From Rhabdothermincola salaria (GTDB lineage Bacteria > Actinomycetota > Acidimicrobiia > Acidimicrobiales > Acidimicrobilacustridaceae), in assembly GCF_021246445.1 (NCBI RefSeq), contig NZ_JAJQXW010000005.1, positions 124,001-188,000 of the forward strand: a stretch of 64,000 bases of DNA. The letters run 5' to 3'. The notes under the pieces were generated by a model. It worked only from the letters and a program-made list of their open reading frames with translations. It searched no databases and was not told the DNA's origin. The translations under genes and the position numbers were made by a program. Shown one piece after another: positions 34,237 through 42,734 of the stretch; the first letter of the stretch is position 1; the number at the start of each line of letters is the position of its first letter.

Positions 34237-37059
34237 ATGACCCAGGCGGATTCTTCCTACGTTCCTCCGGAGCAGCGCGCCCGGCAGCGGATCGACGCCA
34301 TGCTCGAAGCCGCCGGTTGGGTTGTGCAGGACTACAAGGCGATCAACCTGTACGGGGGCATCGGTGTGGCCGTGCGAGAGCTCGTGACGACAGCGGGGCC
34401 GGCGGACTACGTGCTGTTCGTGAACCGCCAGGCCGTCGGGGTGATCGAAGCCAAGAAGCAGGGCACCACGCTTTCCGGTGTGGAGTGGCAGACGGTCAAG
34501 TACCAGACCAACGTGCCTGACGCTCTTCCCTCGTTCCTGATCGACGGCCGGCTGCCCTACGGCTACGAGTCGACCGGTGAGGAGACGTGGTTCACCTGTC
34601 GCCTGGACCCGGAGCCGACCTCTCGTCGAGTGTTCTGGTTCCATCGTCCCGAGACGCTCGAGTGGGAGATCGAAGGCCAGGTCGACCACGGCGGCGGCAC
34701 GTTGCGGGCCCGCATCCCCGCCATGCCAGAGCTCGTGCACGATCCGGCTCGCCTCCGGGATGCCCAGTTCGAGGCGATCACCAACGTCGAGGCGTCGCTG
34801 AAGGGCAACCGCTCCCGAGCACTCATCCAGATGGCGACAGGGTCGGGCAAGACGTTCGCCGCGGCGAACATCTGCGAGCGGCTCATCTCCAACGCTCAAG
34901 CCAAGCGCATCTTGTTCCTCGTCGACCGCGGCAACCTGGGCGAGCAGACGCTCAAGGAGTTCCAGGGCTTCGAGGTCCCGGGCTCGGGCCACAAGTTCAC
35001 CGAGCTCTACAACGTGCAGCACCTCACCCACAACAAGGTCGACTCGGTGGCCAGCGTCTCCATCGGCACGATCCAGCGGGTCTATTCGATGCTGCGCGGC
35101 GACGTCGAGCTGGCCGACGACATCGACGAACTGTCGACCTTCGACACCAGCCCCACCCGACCGGTCGAAGTCGACTACCAACCGGCGCTGCCGATCGAGG
35201 CGTTCGACGTGATCATCGTCGACGAGTGCCACCGCTCGATCTACGGGGTGTGGCGCCAAGTCCTCGAGTACTTCGACGCCTTCCTCATCGGGCTCACCGC
35301 CACCCCCGGCAAGCAGACCTTCGGGTTCTTCAACAAGAACCTGGTGATGGAGTACGGGTTCCCCCAGGCCGTGGCCGACGGGGTCAACGTCGACTTCGAC
35401 GTGTTCCGGCTCTCCACCGCCATCAGCGAGCAGGGCTCGACGATCGAAGGCGGACAGGGCTACGTCACCACCTTCCGCGACCGCGAGACCCGCACCGAGC
35501 GGCTCGAGGAGGTCGACGAGGACCTCACCTACGACGAGAAGGCCCTCGACAAGAAGGTCGTGGCCAAGGATCAGATCCGCACGGTCGTCCGGGCCATCCG
35601 AGACAACCTGCCGGCGATGTTCCCCGACCGTGAGCTCGATGAGCACGGTCGGCTGCGTCACATCCCGAAGACGCTGATCTTCGCCAAGGACGACAGCCAT
35701 GCCGAGGACATCGTCCGCATCGCTCGTGAGGAGCTCGGCAAGGGCAACGAGGTGATCGCCAAGATCACCTACAAGACCTCCGACGGATCGACTCCGAAGG
35801 AGGTGCTGCAGGCGTTCCGCGGCAGCTACTTCCCGCGCATCGCCGTCACCGTCGACATGATCGCCACCGGCACCGACGTGAAGCCGATCGAGATGGTCGT
35901 GTTCATGCGGATGGTGCGCTCCCGGAACTTCTTCGAGCAGATGAAGGGCCGCGGCGTGCGCACCATCGACGACCACGACCTGATCCAGGTCACCCCGGAC
36001 GCGCACCACAAGGACCGGTTCGTGCTCGTCGACGCCGTCGGGGTGACCGAGACCAAGCTCATCGAGTCCACCCCACTCGAGCGCAAGCGCGGGGTGTCGC
36101 TCGAGAAGCTTCTCCACCAGGTCTCCCTCGGTCAGATCAGCGAGGACCTCGTCTCGTCGCTGGCTTCCCGGCTGGCCCGCATCGACGTCCGCATCTCGCC
36201 CGCCGATCGCGACAAGATCGAAGCGGTTGCTGGTCATTCGATGAAGTCGATCGAGCACGGCCTCATCCGAGCCATCGACCCCGACGAACAGCTCGCTGCA
36301 GCTCGAGCCGCGGCCGGCACCAGCGAGCCGACCGATGCCGAGTTGGAGAAGGCCAAGAGGGTCCTGTTCGATGAGGCAGTCATGCCTCTCGCTGCCAACC
36401 CCGATCTCCGCGTCGAACTGGTCAACGTGCAGCGCAGCTTCGACCAGGTCATCGACGAGATCAGCATCGACACCGTCACCCGAGCGGAGTTCTCCGTCGA
36501 CGCCCGCGCCCGGGCCGAAGCCACCATCGACTCGTTCAAGGCGTTCCTCGACGAGCACAAGGACGAGATCACCGCGCTCCAGGTGCTCTACAGCCGCCCC
36601 TACGTCAAGCGCCTCACCTACGCCGACGTAAAAGAACTGGCCGATGCCATCAGCCGGCCCCCGCACCGCTGGACCGCCGAACGGCTTTGGGAGGCCTACG
36701 AGACCCTTGACGCTGCCAAGGTCCACGGCGCGGCGGGCACCCTGCTCACCAACATCGTCTCCCTCGTTCGGTACACGCTCGGCGTCGACGACGAGCTCGC
36801 CCCGTTCCCCCAGCAGGTCGAAGAACGCTTTGAGGCCTGGCTCACCCAACAGCAGAATGCTGGCCGGACCTTCACTGACGAACAGCTCGCTTGGCTCCGA
36901 CTCATCCGGGACCACCTCGCCGCATCACTGTCCATCGAGCCACGGGAACTGCTTGACCCGCCCTTCAGCCAGCACGGCGGCCTCGGCCGCGCCCGTGAGC
37001 TATTTGGTCACGATCTCGACGACCTGCTAGCCGACCTCGCCGAGACAGTCGCGGCATGA
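34237..37059 (+). CDS. hsdR: Type I restriction enzyme, R subunit (HsdR)
   Basis: A 940-residue motor-nuclease subunit. The N-terminal nuclease has D57 and E71-A-K73 (ADYVLFVNRQAVGVIEAKK). The SF2 motor has Walker A MATGSGKT (199-206), motif II DECH (329-332), motif III LTATP and a C-terminal helicase lobe with motif VI around MKGRGVRTIDDHD. The C-terminal helical region contacts the methylase. The complex translocates DNA and cuts unmethylated DNA at a distance. ATG 34237 is used. Its stop overlaps the hsdS start by four bases (ATGA). All key residues are intact, so it should be active. Confidence 0.95.
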   Translation: MTQADSSYVPPEQRARQRIDAMLEAAGWVVQDYKAINLYGGIGVAVRELVTTAGPADYVLFVNRQAVGVIEAKKQGTTLSGVEWQTVKYQTNVPDALPSFLIDGRLPYGYESTGEETWFTCRLDPEPTSRRVFWFHRPETLEWEIEGQVDHGGGTLRARIPAMPELVHDPARLRDAQFEAITNVEASLKGNRSRALIQMATGSGKTFAAANICERLISNAQAKRILFLVDRGNLGEQTLKEFQGFEVPGSGHKFTELYNVQHLTHNKVDSVASVSIGTIQRVYSMLRGDVELADDIDELSTFDTSPTRPVEVDYQPALPIEAFDVIIVDECHRSIYGVWRQVLEYFDAFLIGLTATPGKQTFGFFNKNLVMEYGFPQAVADGVNVDFDVFRLSTAISEQGSTIEGGQGYVTTFRDRETRTERLEEVDEDLTYDEKALDKKVVAKDQIRTVVRAIRDNLPAMFPDRELDEHGRLRHIPKTLIFAKDDSHAEDIVRIAREELGKGNEVIAKITYKTSDGSTPKEVLQAFRGSYFPRIAVTVDMIATGTDVKPIEMVVFMRMVRSRNFFEQMKGRGVRTIDDHDLIQVTPDAHHKDRFVLVDAVGVTETKLIESTPLERKRGVSLEKLLHQVSLGQISEDLVSSLASRLARIDVRISPADRDKIEAVAGHSMKSIEHGLIRAIDPDEQLAAARAAAGTSEPTDAELEKAKRVLFDEAVMPLAANPDLRVELVNVQRSFDQVIDEISIDTVTRAEFSVDARARAEATIDSFKAFLDEHKDEITALQVLYSRPYVKRLTYADVKELADAISRPPHRWTAERLWEAYETLDAAKVHGAAGTLLTNIVSLVRYTLGVDDELAPFPQQVEERFEAWLTQQQNAGRTFTDEQLAWLRLIRDHLAASLSIEPRELLDPPFSQHGGLGRARELFGHDLDDLLADLAETVAA

Positions 37060-38444
37060 CGCTTCGCGTGCACCCGGATGAGATCGTCGCTTCCTCCTCG
37101 TCACCCCTTCTTGGTGTCGCCCCATGGTGGGAGCGAGCTCGACTCGGTGACCTGGTCGAGGTGACGAACGGGGCGGCATTCAAGTCCGACCTATTCAACA
37201 ACGACGGCGTAGGGGAGCCGCTCGTCCGAATCCGTGACGTTGGTCGGGACTTCACCCAGGTGCACTACGCGGGGCCGTTTGAGGAGCGCCACGTCATTGG
37301 TCCTGGGGACATCCTTGTCGGCATGGACGGCGACTTCCGGGTAGCCCCCTGGCTTGGCCCGCGAGCGGTACTGAATCAGCGAGTCTGTCGGCTCCGCGTG
37401 CTCGATCCCAGTACCTACGACGAGCGCTTTCTCCTCCTCGTTCTGCAGCCGTATCTGGACGCGGTACACGCCGTAACTTCTGCCGTCACCGTCAAGCACC
37501 TGTCCTCCCGCACGATCGAGGACTTGCCGATTCCCCTGCCTCCGAGAGCCGAGCAGGAGAAGATCGTCGCAGCGCTCGACGAACGCCTCTCTGGCATAGA
37601 CAACGCAATCCAAGCGCTGACGCGGGCCCGAGTCCGTCTTAGTCAGCTTCGCTCGCAGCTCGTCGGAGCAGTACTTGGTCTGTCGGGCGCGCCGAACCTC
37701 AATGACGACGATCCGTCGGTGCCACTACCGATGGGTTGGCGTTGGGTCCGAGCATCAGACGCGTGCGAGATGGTGTCCTCGGGGAGCACTCCGAAGGCCG
37801 CCGACCTCTATCCCGACTCTGGCGAGATCCCGTTCATCAAGGTCTACAACCTCGGATTCGATGGCAGATTGGACTTCGCCATCAAGCCCACGTTCGTCAC
37901 GAGGAAGACACACGAATCACTGCTCCGCCGCTCGCGGCTACGTCCGGGCGACGTACTGATCAACATTGTCGGACCGCCGCTCGGGAAGCTCTCGGTGGTG
38001 CCAGATGACTATCCCGAATGGAACATGAACCAGGCTGTCGCGGCATTTCGTCCGCGCCCGATCCTCCGCAGCGAGTTCCTCGCGTACCTCTTAATGGATC
38101 GAATAGTCGTCGATCCGCTGTTGCGGACGGGGAAGGCCACGGCCGGACAGATCAATCTGAACATATCGGCCTGCCGCCGGCTCTGGCTCCCTGTGCCTCC
38201 GGCCGAGGTGCAGGCCCAGCTGGTCAACCGACTCGATGCCGCGATGAGTTCGTGGACGTCCGCTCTTGATCAGGTGAATGCTTCGAGCTCAAGAGGTCAC
38301 GCCTTGCGTCGGTCGGTCCTCGCTGCAGGGTTGTCGGGACAGCTCGTGCCTCGGGAACAAGATGACGGTTCGGCATACGTGCCGCTCGAGCGGAGGCGGC
38401 GGGTGGGCTTGGTGAAGCGCAACCGGAGGGTGAAGGCGTCGTGA
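37056..38444 (+). CDS. hsdS: Type I restriction enzyme, specificity subunit (HsdS)
   Basis: A 462-residue subunit with two target recognition domains. TRD1 starts at RLGDLVEVTNGAAFKSDLF, and its coiled-coil spacer is PPRAEQEKIVAALDERLSGIDNAIQALTRARVRLSQL. TRD2 starts at SDACEMVSSGSTPKAADLY and its spacer is PPAEVQAQLVNRLDAAMSS. It sets the bipartite DNA target of the complex. Codon use is less GC-biased than in its two neighbours, as expected for a recognition subunit that is often exchanged. The gene sits between hsdR and hsdM, with four-base overlaps on both sides. Confidence 0.93.
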   Translation: MTLRVHPDEIVASSSSPLLGVAPWWERARLGDLVEVTNGAAFKSDLFNNDGVGEPLVRIRDVGRDFTQVHYAGPFEERHVIGPGDILVGMDGDFRVAPWLGPRAVLNQRVCRLRVLDPSTYDERFLLLVLQPYLDAVHAVTSAVTVKHLSSRTIEDLPIPLPPRAEQEKIVAALDERLSGIDNAIQALTRARVRLSQLRSQLVGAVLGLSGAPNLNDDDPSVPLPMGWRWVRASDACEMVSSGSTPKAADLYPDSGEIPFIKVYNLGFDGRLDFAIKPTFVTRKTHESLLRRSRLRPGDVLINIVGPPLGKLSVVPDDYPEWNMNQAVAAFRPRPILRSEFLAYLLMDRIVVDPLLRTGKATAGQINLNISACRRLWLPVPPAEVQAQLVNRLDAAMSSWTSALDQVNASSSRGHALRRSVLAAGLSGQLVPREQDDGSAYVPLERRRRVGLVKRNRRVKAS

Positions 38445-39922
38445 GCGACACCAAGGTGATCGTCGACAAGTTGTGGAACTATTGCGACATCCTTCGGGAT
38501 GACGGCCTGTCGTACGGCGACTACCTGGAGCAGTTGACATACCTGCTGTTCTTGAAGATGGCCGAGGAGCAGCGGGAGCTCGGGCTCGATCGGATCATGC
38601 CAGAGGGCTACGACTGGCCGTCGCTGCTCGGCAGAAAGGGCGAGGCGCTCGAGGCGCATTACATCGCGATCCTCAACCACCTCGGCGGCACCGACGACCT
38701 GCTCGGTGTCATCTTCCGCAAGGCCCAGAACCGCATCCAGGACCCGGCCAAGCTCGAGCGATTGATCAAGGATCTGATCGGCCAAGAGACCTGGATGACC
38801 CTCGGCGCCGATGTGAAGGGCGACGCCTACGAGGGCCTGCTTGAGCGAAACGCGGCTGACACGAAGTCCGGCGCCGGGCAGTACTTCACGCCGCGTGCGT
38901 TGATCTCGGCGATGGTCGACGTGATGCAGCCGAGCCCGGACATGCGGATCTGCGACCCGGCCTGTGGCACCGGCGGTTTTTTCCTCGCTGCGTTCGACAA
39001 CATCGTCCGCAACAACCCGAACCTCGATCCCGACCAGAAGCGGCACATCCGCTCGGGCCTATTCACCGGCTGGGAGATCGTCGACAACACCGCCCGCCTG
39101 TGTGCGATGAACCTGCTGCTGCACGGCATCGAGTCACCTGAGTCGGACAGCCCGATCCACGTCGACGACGCCCTGCGGGCCGACCCGGGTGAGCGGTTCG
39201 ACATGGTGCTCACCAACCCGCCGTTCGGAAAGAAGTCGTCGGTCCAGATCGTCACTGCCGAGGGCAAGGCCGAGCGGCAGAGCCTCACCGTGGTGCGTGA
39301 TGATTTTTGGGCGTCGACGTCCAACAAGCAGCTCAACTTCGTCCAGCACGTGAAGACCCTGCTCAAGGTCGAGGGCACTGCCGCTGTGGTGGTACCCGAC
39401 AACGTGTTGTTCGAGGGCGGCGCCGGCGAGACCATTCGACGCAAGCTGCTCCACGAGTGCGACGTCCACACGCTGCTGCGCCTGCCGACCGGGATCTTCT
39501 ACGCCCAAGGTGTGAAGGCCAACGTTCTGTTCTTCGACCGCAAGCCCGGCTCCGACACCCCGTGGACCGAGGACCTGTGGATCTACGACCTGCGGACGAA
39601 CAAGCACTTCACCCTCAAGACCAACTCCCTCGCGCGCGCTGACCTCGATGACTTCGTCGAGTGCTACAAGCCCGGCCACCGTGGCAAGCGGGAGGAGAGC
39701 GAGCGGTTCCATCGCTTCAGCTACGACGAACTCATCGCTCGTGACAAGGCCAGCCTCGACATCTCCTGGCTCCGCGACGAGAGCCTCGAGGACACTGACA
39801 ACCTTCCGGCCCCCGGTGTGATCGCCGCCGAGATCGTCGAGGACCTCCAGGCCGCCCTCGAGGAGTTCACCGCCCTGGCTGAATCTCTCCAGGCCATCGG
39901 CGTCGACGTCGAGGAGGCGTGA
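38441..39922 (+). CDS. hsdM: Type I restriction enzyme, methylase subunit (HsdM)
   Basis: A 493-residue N6-adenine methyltransferase. The N-terminal helical domain (VIVDKLWNYCDILRDDGLSYGDYLEQLTYLLFLKMAEE) is HsdM_N. The SAM-binding motif I is DPACGTGGFF (172-181) and the catalytic motif IV is NPPFG (259-263). GQYFTPRALISAMVD and GVKANVLFFDRK are also standard. Start GTG 38441 overlaps the hsdS stop. Two HsdM bind one HsdS to protect host DNA. Confidence 0.95.
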   Translation: MSDTKVIVDKLWNYCDILRDDGLSYGDYLEQLTYLLFLKMAEEQRELGLDRIMPEGYDWPSLLGRKGEALEAHYIAILNHLGGTDDLLGVIFRKAQNRIQDPAKLERLIKDLIGQETWMTLGADVKGDAYEGLLERNAADTKSGAGQYFTPRALISAMVDVMQPSPDMRICDPACGTGGFFLAAFDNIVRNNPNLDPDQKRHIRSGLFTGWEIVDNTARLCAMNLLLHGIESPESDSPIHVDDALRADPGERFDMVLTNPPFGKKSSVQIVTAEGKAERQSLTVVRDDFWASTSNKQLNFVQHVKTLLKVEGTAAVVVPDNVLFEGGAGETIRRKLLHECDVHTLLRLPTGIFYAQGVKANVLFFDRKPGSDTPWTEDLWIYDLRTNKHFTLKTNSLARADLDDFVECYKPGHRGKREESERFHRFSYDELIARDKASLDISWLRDESLEDTDNLPAPGVIAAEIVEDLQAALEEFTALAESLQAIGVDVEEA

Positions 39923-40167
39923 TGGCCAAGTACGACCCACTGCACGAGCACCTCGTATCGAAGCCCGACTCGTTGCTGAAGCTCTCGTTCTCGGAGATCG
40001 AGCGGATCTTCGGCGAGCCGCTTCCGGCGTCGGCACGGAAGCACCAGGCGTGGTGGGCCAACGAGTCCGACGGGAGCCACGTCGAAGCTCGGGCCTGGCT
40101 GGACGCCGGCTATCGCACCCAAGGGCTCGATCTCAACTCCGAGACCATCGAGTTCGTCCGAGGCTGA
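39922..40167 (+). CDS. Small conserved protein at the end of the hsd operon (DUF7662-like)
   Basis: An 81-residue protein from ATG 39922 (sharing one base with the hsdM stop; GTG 39919 would add one residue), with GAGGAG five bases before. The body is YDPLHEHLVSK, LLKLSFSEIERIFGEPLP and KHQAWWANESDG, then SHVEARAWLDAGYRTQGLDLN. I recall this pattern from small proteins of unknown function, in which WWAN and ARAWLDAG are the most constant parts. Tight coupling to hsdM suggests a role with the restriction system, such as control or DNA binding; that is inference. Confidence 0.65.
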   Translation: MAKYDPLHEHLVSKPDSLLKLSFSEIERIFGEPLPASARKHQAWWANESDGSHVEARAWLDAGYRTQGLDLNSETIEFVRG

Positions 40168-40184
40168 GCAGGGGATCGCCTTCG

Positions 40185-40862
40185 TCAGGCCCCGTTTCGC
40201 CGCTTGGCAAGCACCTGCTGGCCGTAGCGGAACAACCCATACTCGACCTCGTCGGGACGGAAGCCGGAGGCTTCGAAGGATCGCGCCATCTCGACATAGG
40301 CGAGATACGAGCCCTTCTGCTCGACGCTTCGCGGGATCTTGAACGCCTCCCAGGCTCCCCACGAGGTGTTGATGTCGGCGATCAGCGACACTGGCTTCTC
40401 CGGGCTATCGCGCAATGACGCGAAGTAGGTGACCTTGGTACCGAAAGCGATCCCCAGCCCGGTGACCCGGGAGGCGGAGGAGCGGATGGCATCCCAGCTC
40501 TCGGCGGGGCCGAGGGCGCCCGCAGCCGTGATGGCCGCCAGTCGCTCGGCGAACGTCGGGCCGGTCTTCGTGACCATCTCGCCGACCCGGTGCGGTCCGT
40601 AGCCAACGGGACCGAATCCGAAGACCATGGCCCCCAGGAAGAGCCGCTCGTCGGTTGCGCCCAACGCGATCACGTCGTTTCGTGAGATGCGCCCTGGATG
40701 GGAGACGGTGAGGTCGACCGCGTCCTCCAGGAACGCGTTGGTCGAGGAGAGTGGCACCGCCCGCCACGCCTCAGGGTTCCACGCCACGCTGTGATGAAGG
40801 ATCGATCCGTCGCTCTGCAAATCGGAGATCGACCGAACGACTGCTTCTGGTAGTTCGGCCAT
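40185..40862 (-). CDS. 8-oxoguanine DNA glycosylase OGG-fold-like protein
   Basis: A 225-residue protein. The segment LGIAFGTKVTYFASL followed by VSLIADINTSWGAW resembles the helix-hairpin-helix lysine and following aspartate strand of OGG-fold glycosylases annotated in defence islands, and RISRNDVIALGATDERLFLGAMVFGFGP matches their N-terminal half. ATG 40862 is the start; the upstream frame is antisense noise. It is the only minus-strand gene in the right half of the island and converges on the hsd operon end. Activity on damaged or modified bases is inferred, not shown. Confidence 0.5.
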   Translation of the reverse strand: MAELPEAVVRSISDLQSDGSILHHSVAWNPEAWRAVPLSSTNAFLEDAVDLTVSHPGRISRNDVIALGATDERLFLGAMVFGFGPVGYGPHRVGEMVTKTGPTFAERLAAITAAGALGPAESWDAIRSSASRVTGLGIAFGTKVTYFASLRDSPEKPVSLIADINTSWGAWEAFKIPRSVEQKGSYLAYVEMARSFEASGFRPDEVEYGLFRYGQQVLAKRRNGA

Positions 40863-40949
40863 CCCATGATCGTAGGCAGGGCCACCGACAAGAGTGCGGG
40901 GATGTCGCAGACACCGGGCATCGTGCGTTCTGGCCGTAAGGAGTCGCAC

Positions 40950-41480
40950 ATGACAGTCGAGAGACCGGAACGCCAGGCACCCGATGGGTCAGTGGGACCG
41001 AGTCGGAGACCCGAGCACGCCACCGTTCGTGTCGTCGTGGGTGAACTGAGCGCTGACGTCGATGCCGGGCTCGCCGGCATCATCGAAGGGATCTGGCGGC
41101 TCGGCATACCAACTCGCGCCTGCTGTGAAGGCGGCATCACAGCTGCGGCCGGCGCTACCCGCGAGAACCGGGCCTACATCTCCTTCGACACGGCTGAGCA
41201 GCTGGAGAGGTTCCTCGACCTCTTCGATGCGACGCGCCTGTCGGAGCACAGATGGCAGAAGTTCGACTGGTCGGATGGGCCGGGTAGCACCGTCGTCGAA
41301 CTGGAGCCGATCGGCTGGCGATACGACATCAGCGTTCGCCGCCCCATCCCCGGGATCCGCGGGATGCAGGTCGGTGGCAGCGTTCGCATTCCGGTGGGAG
41401 ACCTCGCCGAGATCGAGTCGGTCCTGGTGACGATGCTGGCGGAACGCGATGCCGCACCTCCGGAGAGGGCACTGCTCTAA
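40950..41480 (+). CDS. Uncharacterised island protein with CCEGG motif
   Basis: A 176-residue protein starting at ATG 40950 with AAGGAG upstream. The recognisable core is DVDAGLAGIIEGIWRLGIPTRACCEGG, then RAYISFDTAEQLERFLDLF, then IGWRYDISVRRPIPG and VRIPVGDLAEIESVL. The 'W.LGI.T..CCEG...Y I.F' pattern recurs in hypothetical actinobacterial proteins. Paired cysteines may bind metal. There is no known domain assignment I can defend. Divergent from the OGG-like gene by 87 bp. Confidence 0.6.
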   Translation: MTVERPERQAPDGSVGPSRRPEHATVRVVVGELSADVDAGLAGIIEGIWRLGIPTRACCEGGITAAAGATRENRAYISFDTAEQLERFLDLFDATRLSEHRWQKFDWSDGPGSTVVELEPIGWRYDISVRRPIPGIRGMQVGGSVRIPVGDLAEIESVLVTMLAERDAAPPERALL

Positions 41481-42166
41481 CCGGTCGCATGGGGTGAACG
41501 GCGAAACCCCGGCGATGTGCCGAGGGCAGGGATCGTTCCGGGGTCTTGGGGTTGCCACGATACCGGTGTGAGCGGAGCCCTAGTCTGGATTAACTGTGGA
41601 AGTGGCTGGGGGCGTCCAGCGGACTTGTCCACCTAGCTCCAGGGTTCGGCTCATGCCTGAGTTCGAGGAGGTCGGCGTCGTACCTCCAGGCAAGCGGCTC
41701 GAGGTACGACAAGGGCGACGATCGGTAAGAGCGCGTGGCAGGGGAGGTGGCACGGGAGTTCGGTTTCCGTCGGCTCAGGTCGAGCTCGCCGCTACCGTCG
41801 GGCCGACAAGGAGGTCCGAGGCGTTGCGTCCCAGGGGAGGGGGCGCGGCTTTGCTGCCGCTTTGATGCAGTCCGTAGTGATTGGGCCCCTGCTTCGTTCA
41901 GCCGCTGCGCTGGGTCACGAAGAGGGCGGGCAGACGCTTCTGGGCCGCTAGGCAGGCGGGCCGGGGGCTGAGAGAAGGGCGCGGCTGTGCAATCTCGACT
42001 GACTCCCGTGGCCTCTTAGTTCTGCGCCACCATTGGGTGAAGCTCGCATCGCTCGAGGCAGCGCGTCCCTGTGCGACAGTTGTGCTATGGGAATTCGTGG
42101 ATCCGCTGGCGATCGGATTGGCCGGCAGGCGACGTCGGATCGCTATGCCGGTACCCTGGTCGGGCC
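41481..42166. other. Gene-free stretch inside the island
   Basis: About 690 bp with no convincing coding frame: short frames here have scattered rare codons and no family resemblance. It contains Shine-Dalgarno-like AAGGAGGTC near 41810 and several G-rich runs, but I find no hairpin of terminator strength and no tRNA. It probably holds the promoter for the membrane protein/S2 pair and perhaps decayed cargo. Confidence 0.5.
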
Positions 42167-42703
42167 GTGAACGAGAACCAGCCGGAGACGCCGTCGAAGG
42201 CCCCATCGGTTTCTAGGGCCAAGGCCGATCTATACCGGCTCGCGTACACCGAGAGCCGGGCGAGAGTCCACGACCAGACCGAAGAGTTGTCCACGATGAA
42301 GCAGCGGGCGGTTCAATTCGTGGCGTTCATTGGGGCTTCTACGGCCTTCCTGGTCGGGTCTGTCGTCGGTAATTCCGGGTCCATTGGTGCGGGTGGACAG
42401 ATTCTCGCCGGAGTCGCGACCGTTTTTCTTATCGGGATGCTCGCGTCACTCACGCTGTTGTTGTGGCCGGGCAAGTGGTCCCTATCCGTCCAGGCGCAAC
42501 CCCTCCTGACTGATTGGATCGATTCCGATATTCATCCACCCGGACCAGCGATCTACAAGGAGCTTGCTGAGGAGGTCGATAAGAAGGCGGACGGAAATGA
42601 GTTGGAGCTTGGGCGGCGACGCTGGCTCTACGTGGCGGCAATTCTCTGCGGGATGGGCCAACTTGCGCTGTGGATCGCACTCGGATGGTTGACGCTTAGC
42701 TGA
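42167..42703 (+). CDS. Two-TM SLATT-like membrane protein
   Basis: A 178-residue protein starting at GTG 42167. An N-terminal cytoplasmic helix ([35 protein letters not shown]) leads into two adjacent TM helices ([17 protein letters not shown] and [22 protein letters not shown]). A cytoplasmic loop with [10 protein letters not shown] follows, then a third hydrophobic segment at the C-terminus ([20 protein letters not shown]). The helix-then-paired-TM layout resembles SLATT-type and Pycsar-type pore effectors. GC is low for the window. The next gene begins within about 30 bp, so they may be cotranscribed. Confidence 0.6.
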   Translation: MNENQPETPSKAPSVSRAKADLYRLAYTESRARVHDQTEELSTMKQRAVQFVAFIGASTAFLVGSVVGNSGSIGAGGQILAGVATVFLIGMLASLTLLLWPGKWSLSVQAQPLLTDWIDSDIHPPGPAIYKELAEEVDKKADGNELELGRRRWLYVAAILCGMGQLALWIALGWLTLS

Positions 42704-42734
42704 GTTGCGGGCGAAACAACTACAGTGCCGGTCC

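Noticed and set aside
34168-36915. 915-codon minus-strand frame opposite hsdR
   Set aside because: Antisense of an intact HsdR with all motifs; no family resemblance.
41596-42216. Short plus-strand frames in the island gap
   Set aside because: No domain, poor codon pattern and no reliable ribosome site tied to a start.
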